Source: Planctomicrobium sp051466335 (GTDB lineage: Bacteria > Planctomycetota > Planctomycetia > Planctomycetales > Planctomycetaceae). Taken from it: 64,000 nucleotides of DNA. The position numbers and the translations under genes were made by a program. The stretch covers positions 1,860,001 to 1,924,000 of the forward strand of contig NZ_CP195793.1 in the NCBI RefSeq assembly GCF_051466335.1, in the 5' to 3' direction. This document shows, piece after piece, positions 8,369-17,121 of this stretch (positions are counted from its first letter, which is position 1; every line of letters starts with the position of its first letter). The notes beneath the pieces were generated by a model. It saw only the letters and a program-made list of their open reading frames with translations, searched no databases and was not told the DNA's origin.

Positions 8369-9019
8369 GTGTCGCGATCAAATCGAATGTTACTCGCAGT
8401 TGGAGCTTTAGCTGCTTTGATCGTTGCTGTCGAAGCGGCACCGGCCCAGGCACGCCATTGGCACGGAGGTGGAGGCTATGGCGGCTGGGGCGGCAGTTAT
8501 TACGGTGGTTGGGGCGGCGGATATCGTGGCTGGGGCGGATACGGTCGCGGTCTCTCAATCAGTATTGGATCCCCCTACTACGGAGGCTGGGGTGGCTATG
8601 GATACCGCTACCCCTCGTACGGACTTGGCTATGGCTCATATTATGGGTATCCAAGGAGCAGCTACGGTCTGGGCGGAATCTACGGCGCGTCCTATTACCG
8701 CCCTTCGTACTACTCGTACCCATCTTATGGATACGGCTCAACGTACGTGTCTCCATACAGTTACAGCAACGTCTACAGTGCTGGGTATAGCCCTTCCTAC
8801 GTCTATTCCGGGTACTCCGCTAATCCGGTCGTCAACGTGTCTTATTCGACGCCAACCACGATCATGACGAATTACGGTTACCCCGTGAACTACTCGTCGA
8901 ATTACTCGACAGGCTATTCCGGTTACTCTCTGGTTTATCCCGCTTCCTATCAGCCCTCTGTTTATTCGGGGAACTATGGGTGCTGCGGAAGCTACGGCTA
9001 TTCGCACCTCGGCTGGTAG
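8369..9019 (+). CDS. Secreted Gly/Tyr/Ser-rich low-complexity protein
   Basis: A signal peptide (SRSNRMLLAVGALAALIVAV, cleavage likely after PAQA) is followed by about 190 residues dominated by Gly, Tyr, Ser and Trp. The first part has GYGGWGG-type repeats, and the rest has short Tyr-Ser-Pro units such as YSSNYSTGYSG. A lone Cys pair (GCCGS) lies near the C-terminus. Such sequences occur in adhesive, cell-wall or matrix proteins, but no domain is recognised. I chose GTG 8369, which follows GGGGGGAAG and gives a normal signal peptide. An ATG at 8315 would add 18 residues and has no clear ribosome site. The gene is monocistronic, with its own terminator. Confidence 0.75.
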   Translation: MSRSNRMLLAVGALAALIVAVEAAPAQARHWHGGGGYGGWGGSYYGGWGGGYRGWGGYGRGLSISIGSPYYGGWGGYGYRYPSYGLGYGSYYGYPRSSYGLGGIYGASYYRPSYYSYPSYGYGSTYVSPYSYSNVYSAGYSPSYVYSGYSANPVVNVSYSTPTTIMTNYGYPVNYSSNYSTGYSGYSLVYPASYQPSVYSGNYGCCGSYGYSHLGW

Positions 9020-9054
9020 AGTTTCTGGTGGAATGAGTCTACTGCTGAAGCCCC

Positions 9055-9089
9055 AAGGGTGACGTGTCTTGAACGCGTCACCCTTTTTG
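9055..9089 (+). terminator. Rho-independent terminator
   Basis: The inverted repeat AAGGGTGACG / CGTCACCCTT has an 11-nt loop and runs into TTTTT, 35 bp after the Gly/Tyr-rich gene. The roughly 350 bp that follow, up to 9438, show no supported gene and should hold the promoter of the next one. Confidence 0.88.
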
Positions 9090-9438
9090 TTTGTTCCGAT
9101 GATTGATGAGGAATCTCTGGTCGGGGCACAAAGGCGTTGTGCCGGCTTGAGGTGTGTCGGTCTCGTCGGAGGAACTGCAGACGTTTGTGACGTCGCAAAC
9201 TGTTCCGAGGAGAGCTATTTGTTGCGTTTTGAAATCACTTGGAGAGACGCTTAAAACCCCTACCGAGCGACGAATACGTGAGAAATTTCGAGAATCAGAG
9301 GCTTGAGGCTGAGATTTTCGGCGCGCTGGTTGCAGAACGACGGATCATCTAGTACATCCAGTCAAGATTCTCCAGATTTCCAGAGTGCTGGCTTGTCGCA
9401 GACGACTGGGATTCCTGTTTAGCGAGATAACTGAACTC

Positions 9439-10935
9439 ATGAAAGTTCATCAACTACTCGATCATTTTGGGATTACGGAAAACCCGTTCGCTCAAGAAGA
9501 TGCAGCTTCGGATCAGGTGTTTCGAGACCATTGTTTGAATGGGACTCATCATCCAGCCTGGGACAAAATCTACGGGAATCCTGCTAGCCCAGCGACATCC
9601 GTCGTCTTTGGAGAGCAGGGGAGTGGTAAGACGGCGTTGCGATTGCAAATCGTCAGTCGACTTCAAAAATACAACGAAGAAAACCCCACCAAGCGGGCTT
9701 TCATCATTCAGTATGAAGACTTCAATCCATTTCTGGATGCATTCCGTGACAGGCTTTCCGGTCGCCAACGCAAACCGGAACGAGCGCTGACAAATTGGCG
9801 GTTGATGGATCACATGGACAGCATTTTGACGCTGGCTGTGACTCGACTCGCCGATACGATCCGAAATGATGGCTACGACAAAGATGCCACTCAGAACATT
9901 ACTTTAGATGCGATGGCGAAGCTCTCGCGTACTCAGCGTCGCGATGTTCAGCTACTCGCTGCATTCTATGACCAGAATCGCGAAGTGGCTCCCGCCGACC
10001 GTTGGGGCGCGTTGCGACGCAAACTGAAGTTTTCGACTTGGCGGTCCTATTGGGATTTGGGACTCGGCGCTGCAGGGACGATCCTGACACTTGCCTTTAC
10101 GACTTGGCTGAAGAAGGACCTGAGGGCCGTTTTCAACGTCTGGGTGCTGTTGGTCGTTATCGCTTTTTGGTTGCCATTCGTCTGGAGACAACTGAAATGC
10201 TTCTGGATGGCTTGGCGGGTCAAGCGACAGGTCCGGGTGATTGACCATGAGGTCGGTTCTCTCAGGCAGATCCTCAGTCAATTCCAGCAGACCGATCTCA
10301 TTGGCCAACCGTTTCCAGGGCGAACTCGTGGCGATGATCGATACGAATTGCTGACACGTCTACAGTCTGTGCTGGAAACGCTGGGCTTCGGCAGCATCGT
10401 TGTGCTCGTGGACCGGGTGGATGAACCGCATCTGGTTCATGGCTCACCAGACCGAATCAAGGATCTTGTCTGGCCGTTGTTTGACAACAAGTTCCTGAAG
10501 CATCCCGGCATCGCGTTCAAGCTGTTGCTGCCATCCGCAGTCGTTGGCTTCCTGAATCGTCAGGAGAAAGAGTTCTATGAGCGCTCACGCCTCGACAAGC
10601 AGAACATGATTCTCTCGTTGAGCTGGACTGGGCAAGGCCTGTACGACGTTGCGAACGACCGTATCCGAGCCTGTGCTCGGCTGTCTGAAAAGCCGATTTC
10701 AATTCGCAGCCTGTTCGATGACTCCATTAGCGAGCAGGAATTGATCGCAGTTTTCGACCGACTTCGAGCACCTCGTCACCTCTTCAAGTTCCTGTATCGC
10801 TTGTTCATCGAGCATTGCAGCAAGTACACCGAAGAGAATCCGACCTGGAAGATTCAGCGCGACACGCTGCAGTCGACATTGGCTCTCTTCATGCGAGATC
10901 TGGATGCCTATGACCAGAAGCTGGGAACAGGCTGA
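9439..10935 (+). CDS. Membrane-associated P-loop NTPase of unknown function
   Basis: The 498-residue protein has a Walker A motif GEQGSGKT (residues 58-65) and a Walker B-like strand IVVLVDRVDEP near residues 318-328. Between them, at about 200-245, lie two hydrophobic segments (GLGAAGTILTLAFTTWL and VFNVWVLLVVIAFWLPFVW) predicted to anchor it in the membrane. The membrane hairpin inside the ATPase domain recalls KAP/STAND-like NTPases, but I cannot assign a family. The start FGITENPF resembles ATPases that begin with a short helix before the P-loop. ATG 9439 was preferred over an upstream GTG (9385). It stands alone between terminators, so there is no operon context. Confidence 0.75.
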   Translation: MKVHQLLDHFGITENPFAQEDAASDQVFRDHCLNGTHHPAWDKIYGNPASPATSVVFGEQGSGKTALRLQIVSRLQKYNEENPTKRAFIIQYEDFNPFLDAFRDRLSGRQRKPERALTNWRLMDHMDSILTLAVTRLADTIRNDGYDKDATQNITLDAMAKLSRTQRRDVQLLAAFYDQNREVAPADRWGALRRKLKFSTWRSYWDLGLGAAGTILTLAFTTWLKKDLRAVFNVWVLLVVIAFWLPFVWRQLKCFWMAWRVKRQVRVIDHEVGSLRQILSQFQQTDLIGQPFPGRTRGDDRYELLTRLQSVLETLGFGSIVVLVDRVDEPHLVHGSPDRIKDLVWPLFDNKFLKHPGIAFKLLLPSAVVGFLNRQEKEFYERSRLDKQNMILSLSWTGQGLYDVANDRIRACARLSEKPISIRSLFDDSISEQELIAVFDRLRAPRHLFKFLYRLFIEHCSKYTEENPTWKIQRDTLQSTLALFMRDLDAYDQKLGTG

Positions 10936-10960
10936 TCGGTTCGAAATATGACCCAAAGTT

Positions 10961-10998
10961 AACGGCTGCTCACTCAAATTGAGCGGCCGTTTTTGTTT
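10961..10998 (+). terminator. Terminator for the P-loop NTPase gene
   Basis: AACGGCTGCTCA pairs with TGAGCGGCCGTT (one G-T wobble) across a 7-nt loop, followed by TTTTGTTTT. It is 25 bp after the stop codon. Confidence 0.9.
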
Positions 10999-11142
10999 TA
11001 TCGGAAGGTGGAGAAGGTCATCTGATACCTGGGATCGATGGTGATGTTGCCCAGCGAGCGTTCTGTCTGCATGAGGCTCACATGGTGTGAATCGCCCGAT
11101 TCGGCAGGTTCGTCTTAGGATCACTTTCGATGTGAAGCCATC

Positions 11143-11184
11143 AAAAACAGAGAAGACCCCGAAATCGGGCTTCGGGGCCTTCTC
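11143..11184 (-). terminator. Terminator for pheS
   Basis: On the minus strand, GAGAAGGCCCCGAA pairs with TTTCGGGGTCTTCTC around a short loop, followed by TGTTTTTG. It lies 25 bp after the pheS stop codon, in the convergent gap with the NTPase gene. Confidence 0.88.
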
Positions 11185-11209
11185 AAACTGAGCCTGTTGT
11201 GTGGTCACT

Positions 11210-12742
11210 CTACTGAGCGAGTGCCATTTCCTGCAGTGCTTCGATGCGGCCCTGGTAGAGCTCTCGAATGTCGCTGAGCCCATAACGGATCATCGCGAGT
11301 CGTTCGAGTCCCAGTCCCCAAGCCATGACAGGGTGTTTGCATCCGAGTGGTTCTGTCACTTCCGGACGGAAGATTCCCGATCCACCCATCTCGATCCACT
11401 TTTTACGGCTTTCGAGATAGACGACCACGTCAACACTCGGTTCGGTGTACGGGTAGAACGCTGGTTTGAACTTCACTTTGTTGAAGCCCATTTTCTTGTA
11501 GAACGTTTCCAGCGTGCCGAGCAGCGATGCCAGTGATGCATCTTTGTCGATCACAATGCCGTCGACTTGATGGAAGACGGGAAGGTGCTTGTAGCTCATC
11601 GTCTCGTTACGGCAGACCCAGCCCACACAGAATGCCTTCAGGGGCGGTTCTGGATGTCGGGCAAGGGCACGAATTGTGGATGCCGTCGTGTGAGTTCGAA
11701 GCACCACTTGCTGGGCGCGTTCAGGGGACCATTTGTAACCCCAACCCTCGGAGCCAGTGTCGCCGCCATCTTCATGTGCCCGGCGAACCCGCTCAACCAA
11801 CGATGCATCGGCGGGCAGTGCTGTCGTTGTTGGTTCGTCCATATAGAACGTATCCTGCATATCGCGTGCAGGGTGGTCTTGTGGCTGGAACAGGGCATCG
11901 AAGTTCCAGAAAGAAGACTCCACCATTGGAGACACGACTTCAGTGAAGCCCATTTCGAGATAGGCTCGGCGTGTCTGTTCTGCGATTTTGCGAAGTGGAT
12001 GGATCTTCGCAGGGCGAACGGTTTCCGCCTTGAGTGTGACGTCGTAGGGTCGCAGGGTCATTTCTGCCCAGAGGCCACTTCGCAAGTCTTCCGGAGTCAG
12101 TAGGTTCTTCTCCTTCTTGACCTGCACCTTTCCTGAAGACAACAGATCGGCACCTGTAGCCGTCAGCGAGAGCGAACGACGGGTCCGTGGCTTGAGCTTG
12201 GCAAGTTCGGTTCGTTTGCCAAGGAGGGCTCGAATCCGCTCTGGATCAGCGAGGCGGTCCACTTCGATGATGTTGCCATCCGCTTCGATGAGGGCCGTTT
12301 CGTCGACATCATAGGTCTTGACTCCCTGAGCAGCACGGCCTGCTTCGGTGATGCGGACCCCTTGTTTGTTACGCTCGATCCAACCGCGGGCGACTCCCCA
12401 TTTGAAGACTTCGTTCACAGCGATCTTGGCATCGGCGGCAGCTTTCGCGAACTCGCCTGTCGCAATCTGACCACCAGCCTCGATGAGCAGACTCAAGGCA
12501 CGGCGTTCTGGAAGCGAATTCCGAACAAGTTCCGCAGCATTTTCTGTCGGGACGAGTTCATCAATCGAAGACTCTTCGATCGAAATCCAGCCTTGATTGG
12601 CACCTTCTGTGGCGGCCGCCATCACGCGGGACTGGTCCAGACTCAGGCTGGCTGCCAGCTCAGCGACACCCGAATTCGGATGCTGGGCAAGGGCCTGCCA
12701 AAGGGAGTAAGCGATGTCATCAAGTTGGAGCGAATCGGCCAT
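11210..12742 (-). CDS. pheS: Phenylalanine--tRNA ligase alpha subunit, long archaeal/eukaryotic-type
   Basis: The catalytic alpha subunit charges tRNA-Phe together with PheT. At 510 residues it is far longer than usual bacterial PheS (about 330-350). An N-terminal part of roughly 200 residues holds winged-helix-like repeats (SGVAELAASLSLDQSRVMAA and ATGEFAKAAADAKIAVNEV). The core follows, with RRAYLEMGFTEVVSPMVESS, FDALFQPQDHPARDMQDTFY and the C-terminal GLGLERLAMIRYGLSDIREL. This layout is that of archaeal/eukaryotic cytosolic PheRS alpha. ATG 12742 starts the conserved part; an in-frame extension upstream looks non-coding. No pheT is adjacent. Confidence 0.93.
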   Translation of the reverse strand: MADSLQLDDIAYSLWQALAQHPNSGVAELAASLSLDQSRVMAAATEGANQGWISIEESSIDELVPTENAAELVRNSLPERRALSLLIEAGGQIATGEFAKAAADAKIAVNEVFKWGVARGWIERNKQGVRITEAGRAAQGVKTYDVDETALIEADGNIIEVDRLADPERIRALLGKRTELAKLKPRTRRSLSLTATGADLLSSGKVQVKKEKNLLTPEDLRSGLWAEMTLRPYDVTLKAETVRPAKIHPLRKIAEQTRRAYLEMGFTEVVSPMVESSFWNFDALFQPQDHPARDMQDTFYMDEPTTTALPADASLVERVRRAHEDGGDTGSEGWGYKWSPERAQQVVLRTHTTASTIRALARHPEPPLKAFCVGWVCRNETMSYKHLPVFHQVDGIVIDKDASLASLLGTLETFYKKMGFNKVKFKPAFYPYTEPSVDVVVYLESRKKWIEMGGSGIFRPEVTEPLGCKHPVMAWGLGLERLAMIRYGLSDIRELYQGRIEALQEMALAQ

Positions 12743-12896
12743 ATGTCGATCGGTTGTTTGCTTTTGTGGGCGAGAATTCCCCGTATCGTAGCAGTCGAAT
12801 GAGAGTTCGGGGAGTGGCGGACAGGTGATCTTTCCAATTGACCGGCGTCTGGTAAGATTGGAAAAATCGCTACAATTGAAAAGGTTGGACCTGCGG

Positions 12897-13067
12897 ATGA
12901 ATCCCCTGCGAATTCTCGTTGCTCGAAGCGTCCTGCTCTGCATTGTCGGCGGGATTTACGTCGCCAATTTCGGGGTTCCGAAAATCACCCTTGATTCAAA
13001 TTGGAGCCATTCCGGGGAAAGCGAATCCGCGAATCTGACGGGCCAGTTAGATCGTAAGTCTAATTGA
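12897..13067 (+). CDS. Possible small single-pass membrane protein
   Basis: A 56-residue open frame starts MNPLRILVARSVLLCIVGGI, one hydrophobic helix, followed by a short polar tail ending GQLDRKSN. It is divergent from pheS and sits in an otherwise empty 360-bp gap. No strong ribosome site is visible. It is kept only because of the well-formed membrane segment. Confidence 0.3.
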   Translation: MNPLRILVARSVLLCIVGGIYVANFGVPKITLDSNWSHSGESESANLTGQLDRKSN

Positions 13068-13105
13068 ATCAGCGTGTTGCATTTGAGTTGTAGTTTTGTT
13101 GCAGC

Positions 13106-13516
13106 CTATTGAGTACACGCTTCCGAGTGTGCAGCCCCATTTGCCAGACAACGAGGGCACTCATTCACAACAACCCATTTGTATTTCGTTTCGGGCTTCT
13201 CTTCAGTCTTTTTGACGAGTGTGGTGGTCTGGTAGATCGAAGCGGATTGGGCGAGCAATTGACTGCCGTCGCCGGTGCAATTTTCAACGGAGCTATTGCG
13301 CCCCTGACAGAACCCGTGCTCCGGAAGACAAATTTCACCAGTGTTTACCGAGTACGTGTCCTTGGGGACCATCTTGGTTTCGGTGATGACCTGACAGCGT
13401 TTCGAGGTGAGCTCGGTTCCGCACTGTCCACAAGTGCGGTGCGATGATAACTGGGAGCAGGCGTTGCTTCCCAACGTCAGTAAGGTGGCAAAGAGAGTTT
13501 GGACGACGCGATTCAT
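13106..13516 (-). CDS. Small cysteine-rich lipoprotein, unknown function
   Basis: The 136-residue protein begins MNRVVQTLFATLLTLGSNAC, a signal peptide with a lipobox-like SNAC. The mature part has several cysteines in pairs (CGQCGTE, then NECPRCL near the C-terminus), which could bind metal or form disulfides. No family is recognised. The start at 13516 places the hydrophobic core correctly; an upstream ATG adds six residues. It lies 72 bp downstream of the porin gene in the same direction, so it may belong to that transcript. Confidence 0.65.
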   Translation of the reverse strand: MNRVVQTLFATLLTLGSNACSQLSSHRTCGQCGTELTSKRCQVITETKMVPKDTYSVNTGEICLPEHGFCQGRNSSVENCTGDGSQLLAQSASIYQTTTLVKKTEEKPETKYKWVVVNECPRCLANGAAHSEACTQ

Positions 13517-13588
13517 GCTGCCACTTCTTATCACTGAAATTGAACGACCTTCGGTTGGTCCACCTGATTCGCGTCCGGGATGGCGGAA

Positions 13589-15208
13589 TCAGAAATCGAC
13601 CTGAACTCGGGAAACGAACAGGTTGGCTGTGCTGTGACCTTTCTCCACGTTGTTCAACATGCAGTGAATCCAGTTCCCTTGAAGTTTGGTGTGCTTGTTG
13701 AGGAACCAGGTGAATCCCAGCGTGGTGTCGTGGAGAATTCCGTTCCCGTTCCTGCTGGTTCCATTCAGGTAGTGTCCGTTCAGAGAATCTGGATTGCGGA
13801 TATCCACAAAAGACCACCGGGCTCCGACTTCCCATGCTCCCCATCCACGAATTCCATCTTTCTTCAGTGGGATGAAATCGGCGAATGGAGTCAGGCTGGT
13901 CAGCGTTCCGGTTTTTTTGTTGTATGACCGGTGTTCACCTGTCAGACGATAGGCCACCTGCGCGTAGGCCCCGTGGTAGACGATTGTGCCGACATCGCTA
14001 TCGACTGCTGTCACCATGTACTCAGAGGTGACGCCCCACGGACCGTTTTGATAGACCGTCTCCAGCCCAGCGAGATTGAAATGGCTGGCAGGGTATCGTC
14101 CGGAATCAATAAATGACGGGGTTGAGCTATGCGCTGAACCAAATGACTGAGAGCCTTCGGAATAGCCGAGTGGACCGAATTCCGGCAGAACCCGGGTCTG
14201 GTAGAACGGGGTCTTCGTGGTGCTTAGCGGAGCATCATTCGCCCCGAGCATGCTGAAGTTATAGCTTCCTCCGATGTGCCACAAATAGCGGTCATCGGCA
14301 TGAGGATCGTATTGAATGAGGTGCGTTGAACGCATCGAGAAGGAAACGCCCCCGATGTCACCAAAGTCTGTCCCGTAGCGATTATCGCCTAGCGGAGCAT
14401 TTTGGTAGGCACCTGTCCGAAAGACGCTGAATGCAAAGTTCGTCATCTCGTCATCCGAAATCATGGAGGACTGTGCTCCGATGCGGCGGAAGGGGACGAA
14501 TGCCAGGAACGGGAGAGAGCGTTCCAGAAAAGTCAGGTTGCGAAATCCCGTAAGTGAGTCCACGCTGAAGGGCTGGCAGAACTGTCCAACTTTGACTTCA
14601 TTGAGGTAAGGGACATTGCTCTGCGACACCCATGTGTCGAAGAAGCTGGGACGGCCAGCGGTCGCGAAATCCATTTCCAGCTGATAGTTTGTGAATTCGG
14701 CAACTTTTCCGTACACAGCCAGACGGGCGCGACGAAAGCCTGTTCCGTCCTGAGCATCTCCGACTGTCGCCACGTTATTGGGGCTCTGTACGTAAACTAC
14801 GGAGTCGAGTTGCGTAAATCCTGTGATCTTGAAGGATGGAAAGTCGTTCTTCTTCGGCGCTGGTGCCTCAGATTTCTTTTCTTTTCCTGCTTTCTCCAGC
14901 TTGTCGAGACGGGCTTGTAGATCGTCGATCCGACTTTTTAGGAAACTCGATTCGTCCGCTTGGATTGATGTCTCTGGGGCCGGCGGCAGTTGGTCGTAGG
15001 CTGCCAGCGTAGATTCCAATGTGATCGTGGCAGGTTCCGCGAAGATCTCGTCAACAAGTTCTTCACTTCCGAACAGCGGCATGCTCATGAAGATGCACGC
15101 CATCAGTAAACTGAAGGAGAGCCGAGTGAACTGGAGAATTTGCGGGAGTGGCGACACGCGAGAGATCTTGTTTGCGGATGTTGTTGGAAACTTGAGGGAG
15201 AATTCCAA
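13589..15208 (-). CDS. Phosphate-selective porin O/P family outer-membrane channel
   Basis: After a signal peptide (LSFSLLMACIFMSMPLFG, then SEE) comes a short coiled coil (FLKSRIDDLQARLDKLEK) and an acidic/Lys linker. A beta-barrel follows from FKITGFTQLDSVVYV to the C-terminal aromatic residue (VSRVQVDF). The RRARLAVYGKVAEFTNYQLEMDFA segment is typical of the OprO/OprP (Porin_O_P) family, which forms anion or phosphate channels. Many planctomycete homologues carry the same coiled coil. The start is uncertain: the longest frame uses TTG 15208, and GTG 15154 would give a more ordinary signal peptide. A Pho-box-like site lies about 115 bp upstream. Confidence 0.88.
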   Translation of the reverse strand: MEFSLKFPTTSANKISRVSPLPQILQFTRLSFSLLMACIFMSMPLFGSEELVDEIFAEPATITLESTLAAYDQLPPAPETSIQADESSFLKSRIDDLQARLDKLEKAGKEKKSEAPAPKKNDFPSFKITGFTQLDSVVYVQSPNNVATVGDAQDGTGFRRARLAVYGKVAEFTNYQLEMDFATAGRPSFFDTWVSQSNVPYLNEVKVGQFCQPFSVDSLTGFRNLTFLERSLPFLAFVPFRRIGAQSSMISDDEMTNFAFSVFRTGAYQNAPLGDNRYGTDFGDIGGVSFSMRSTHLIQYDPHADDRYLWHIGGSYNFSMLGANDAPLSTTKTPFYQTRVLPEFGPLGYSEGSQSFGSAHSSTPSFIDSGRYPASHFNLAGLETVYQNGPWGVTSEYMVTAVDSDVGTIVYHGAYAQVAYRLTGEHRSYNKKTGTLTSLTPFADFIPLKKDGIRGWGAWEVGARWSFVDIRNPDSLNGHYLNGTSRNGNGILHDTTLGFTWFLNKHTKLQGNWIHCMLNNVEKGHSTANLFVSRVQVDF

Positions 15209-15321
15209 AACGGTCGCAGAATTCGAAAGGAGATGGCGGTGGGGAAGGTTGGGGAGAGTTTGCGATGGGCCCGCATGTGATGTATCGGCAATTCATCTGT
15301 TCTGGATGAATTGATTTAAGT

Positions 15322-15339
15322 CCGTCATGAAATTGTCAT
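15322..15339 (+). promoter_or_regulatory. Pho-box-like direct repeat upstream of the porin
   Basis: CCGTCAT-GAAA-TTGTCAT matches the PhoB box layout of two 7-bp CTGTCAT repeats spaced by 4 A/T-rich bases, with one mismatch in each repeat. It lies in the 284-bp gap upstream of the phosphate-type porin. Its orientation is opposite to the porin gene, which is unusual for activating sites. Nothing else in the roughly 280 bp looks like a gene. Confidence 0.4.
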
Positions 15340-15492
15340 TTATAACTGCCGGAGTGACGCAAATGAGCGCACTGAGTCACAGTTTTGACGGGCGAATTGC
15401 AGCGAAGAATAGGCAGCGCAATTCTGCGTCGAGTCCCTGAGCGGGAACATCTGCTTGGCGACAATCTCTTTTCCCGCGACGGTTGACCAGAA

Positions 15493-17016
15493 CTATGCGG
15501 TAACCGCTAACGGAGATTGTGTCGCGAATTCCATGATTCGCTCTTCGGAAAACTCATGGCGAGCGAGTTCCCCGGTCAGGCGTCCTTCGCAGAGAACCAA
15601 GATCCGATCGGAAACGGTGATCAACTCGGGCAATTCGCTCGAGGTCACAATGATGGAAAGGCCTTCTCGGCACAGCGAATCGATGATCTCATAGAGTTCG
15701 GCCTTCGCCCCGACGTCGATTCCCCGTGTCGGGTCATCGAGCAACAGGATGCGTGGGTGCGTGCGAAGCCATCGAGCGATGATGCACTTCTGCTGATTTC
15801 CTCCGGACAATCCGGTGATGGCGGATTCCACGCTCGCAGTTTTCACGTTGAGTTGAGTGACCGAATCCTGAGCGCATCCACGTTCCAGTCGGGAGCTGAC
15901 GAGTCCATTTCTGACGGACTCCTCCAATGTACAGATCGTAATGTTTTCTCGCACAGTCATCTGTGCCAGCAAGCCGAGACGTTTACGGTCTTCAGTGACC
16001 ATTGCGATGCCGGCATCTTTGGCTTCCGCCGGATGGCGGAAGCGGACAGATTTTCCATCGAGGAGAATGTCCCCCTGAATCGGATGTGTATTTGCCCCGA
16101 ACAGGCATTCCAGAAGTTCAGTCCTTCCCGCGCCCATCAGGCCAGCGATGCCGAGGACCTCACCTTTTCGCAACTTGAACGAGACGTTTTCCAGTCGCCA
16201 CTTGCGCGCGTGTCCGGGCCACTGCATGGACAGGTTGCGAACTTCCAGCAGTGTTTCACCGGGTGAACGGTTTTCCCCGAGCCGTTGCTGGCTAATCTCC
16301 CGGCCCACCATCAGATGAGTGATCTGTGTGGGAGTTGCTTCATCGCGAGTCAGTGTTCGGACATGCTGGCCGTCACGCATCACTGTCATACGGTCGGAGA
16401 GTTTGAAAACCTCTTCCATTTTGTGAGAGATGTAGAGGATCGTCACTCCGTTTTCGCGAAGAGTCGCAATCACCCGGTAAAGTCGCTCGACTTCATTTTC
16501 AGTGAGGGCGCTTGTCGGCTCATCCATGATGAGAATGCGGGAATTGAGCGACAACGCCTTGGCGATTTCCACCAGTTGCTGATCACCGACTCTCAGTTCT
16601 TTGACCGGTTGATCGGGGCGAATCGGGCAGCCGAGTTGATGGAAGAGGGCGATGGTCTTTTCGTGCATCGCCCGTTCATTCAGGAAGAGTCCCTTGCGGA
16701 TTTCCCTACCGAGAAAGATGTTGGCTGTAACGCTCAGTTCATCCACCAGATTCAGTTCCTGATGAATGATGCTGATTCCTGCGGCTTCGGCGTCGCGAGT
16801 TCCAGAGAATCGGGCCGGTTCGCCGTTGACGAGAATCTCTCCTTCGTAGTCTAAAATGACTCCCGAGAGAATCTTCATCAACGTGCTTTTGCCCGCTCCG
16901 TTCTCGCCGCAAATCGAGTGGAGCTCGCCTGGTCGAATGTCGAACGATACAGAGTTGAGTGCGATGACTCCGGGAAACCGTTTGGAGACGTTGCGAATGT
17001 CGATCACTGGCTGCAT
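15493..17016 (-). CDS. Sugar ABC transporter ATPase (RbsA/MglA/XylG type), orphan
   Basis: The 507-residue protein carries two ABC ATPase domains, as in carbohydrate importers of the CUT2 class. The first has Walker A CGENGAGKST, a Q-loop, and LIMDEPTSALT. The second has GLMGAGRTELLE, a degenerate Walker A usual for this family, then signature LSGGNQQK and Walker B LLLDDPTRGID. Energised uptake of a monosaccharide such as ribose or xylose is expected. No permease or binding-protein gene lies alongside, which is unusual, so partners must be elsewhere. ATG 17016 is preceded by GGAG at good spacing, whereas the longer ATG 17103 frame lacks a good site. Confidence 0.93.
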   Translation of the reverse strand: MQPVIDIRNVSKRFPGVIALNSVSFDIRPGELHSICGENGAGKSTLMKILSGVILDYEGEILVNGEPARFSGTRDAEAAGISIIHQELNLVDELSVTANIFLGREIRKGLFLNERAMHEKTIALFHQLGCPIRPDQPVKELRVGDQQLVEIAKALSLNSRILIMDEPTSALTENEVERLYRVIATLRENGVTILYISHKMEEVFKLSDRMTVMRDGQHVRTLTRDEATPTQITHLMVGREISQQRLGENRSPGETLLEVRNLSMQWPGHARKWRLENVSFKLRKGEVLGIAGLMGAGRTELLECLFGANTHPIQGDILLDGKSVRFRHPAEAKDAGIAMVTEDRKRLGLLAQMTVRENITICTLEESVRNGLVSSRLERGCAQDSVTQLNVKTASVESAITGLSGGNQQKCIIARWLRTHPRILLLDDPTRGIDVGAKAELYEIIDSLCREGLSIIVTSSELPELITVSDRILVLCEGRLTGELARHEFSEERIMEFATQSPLAVTA

Positions 17017-17121
17017 GCCATCGCTCCGGCTGTATCGTCGTTTCGGGAGGTCGTGGTTCAACTCATGGCAGGCAGCTCTCACTGGCCATGAGTTGATGTC
17101 CATGTTCTCAACCCGTTGAAA

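Noticed and set aside
12743..12943. N-terminal extension of PheS by 67 residues
   Set aside because: The extension is Arg-rich and unlike the family, and the conserved part starts at ATG 12742.
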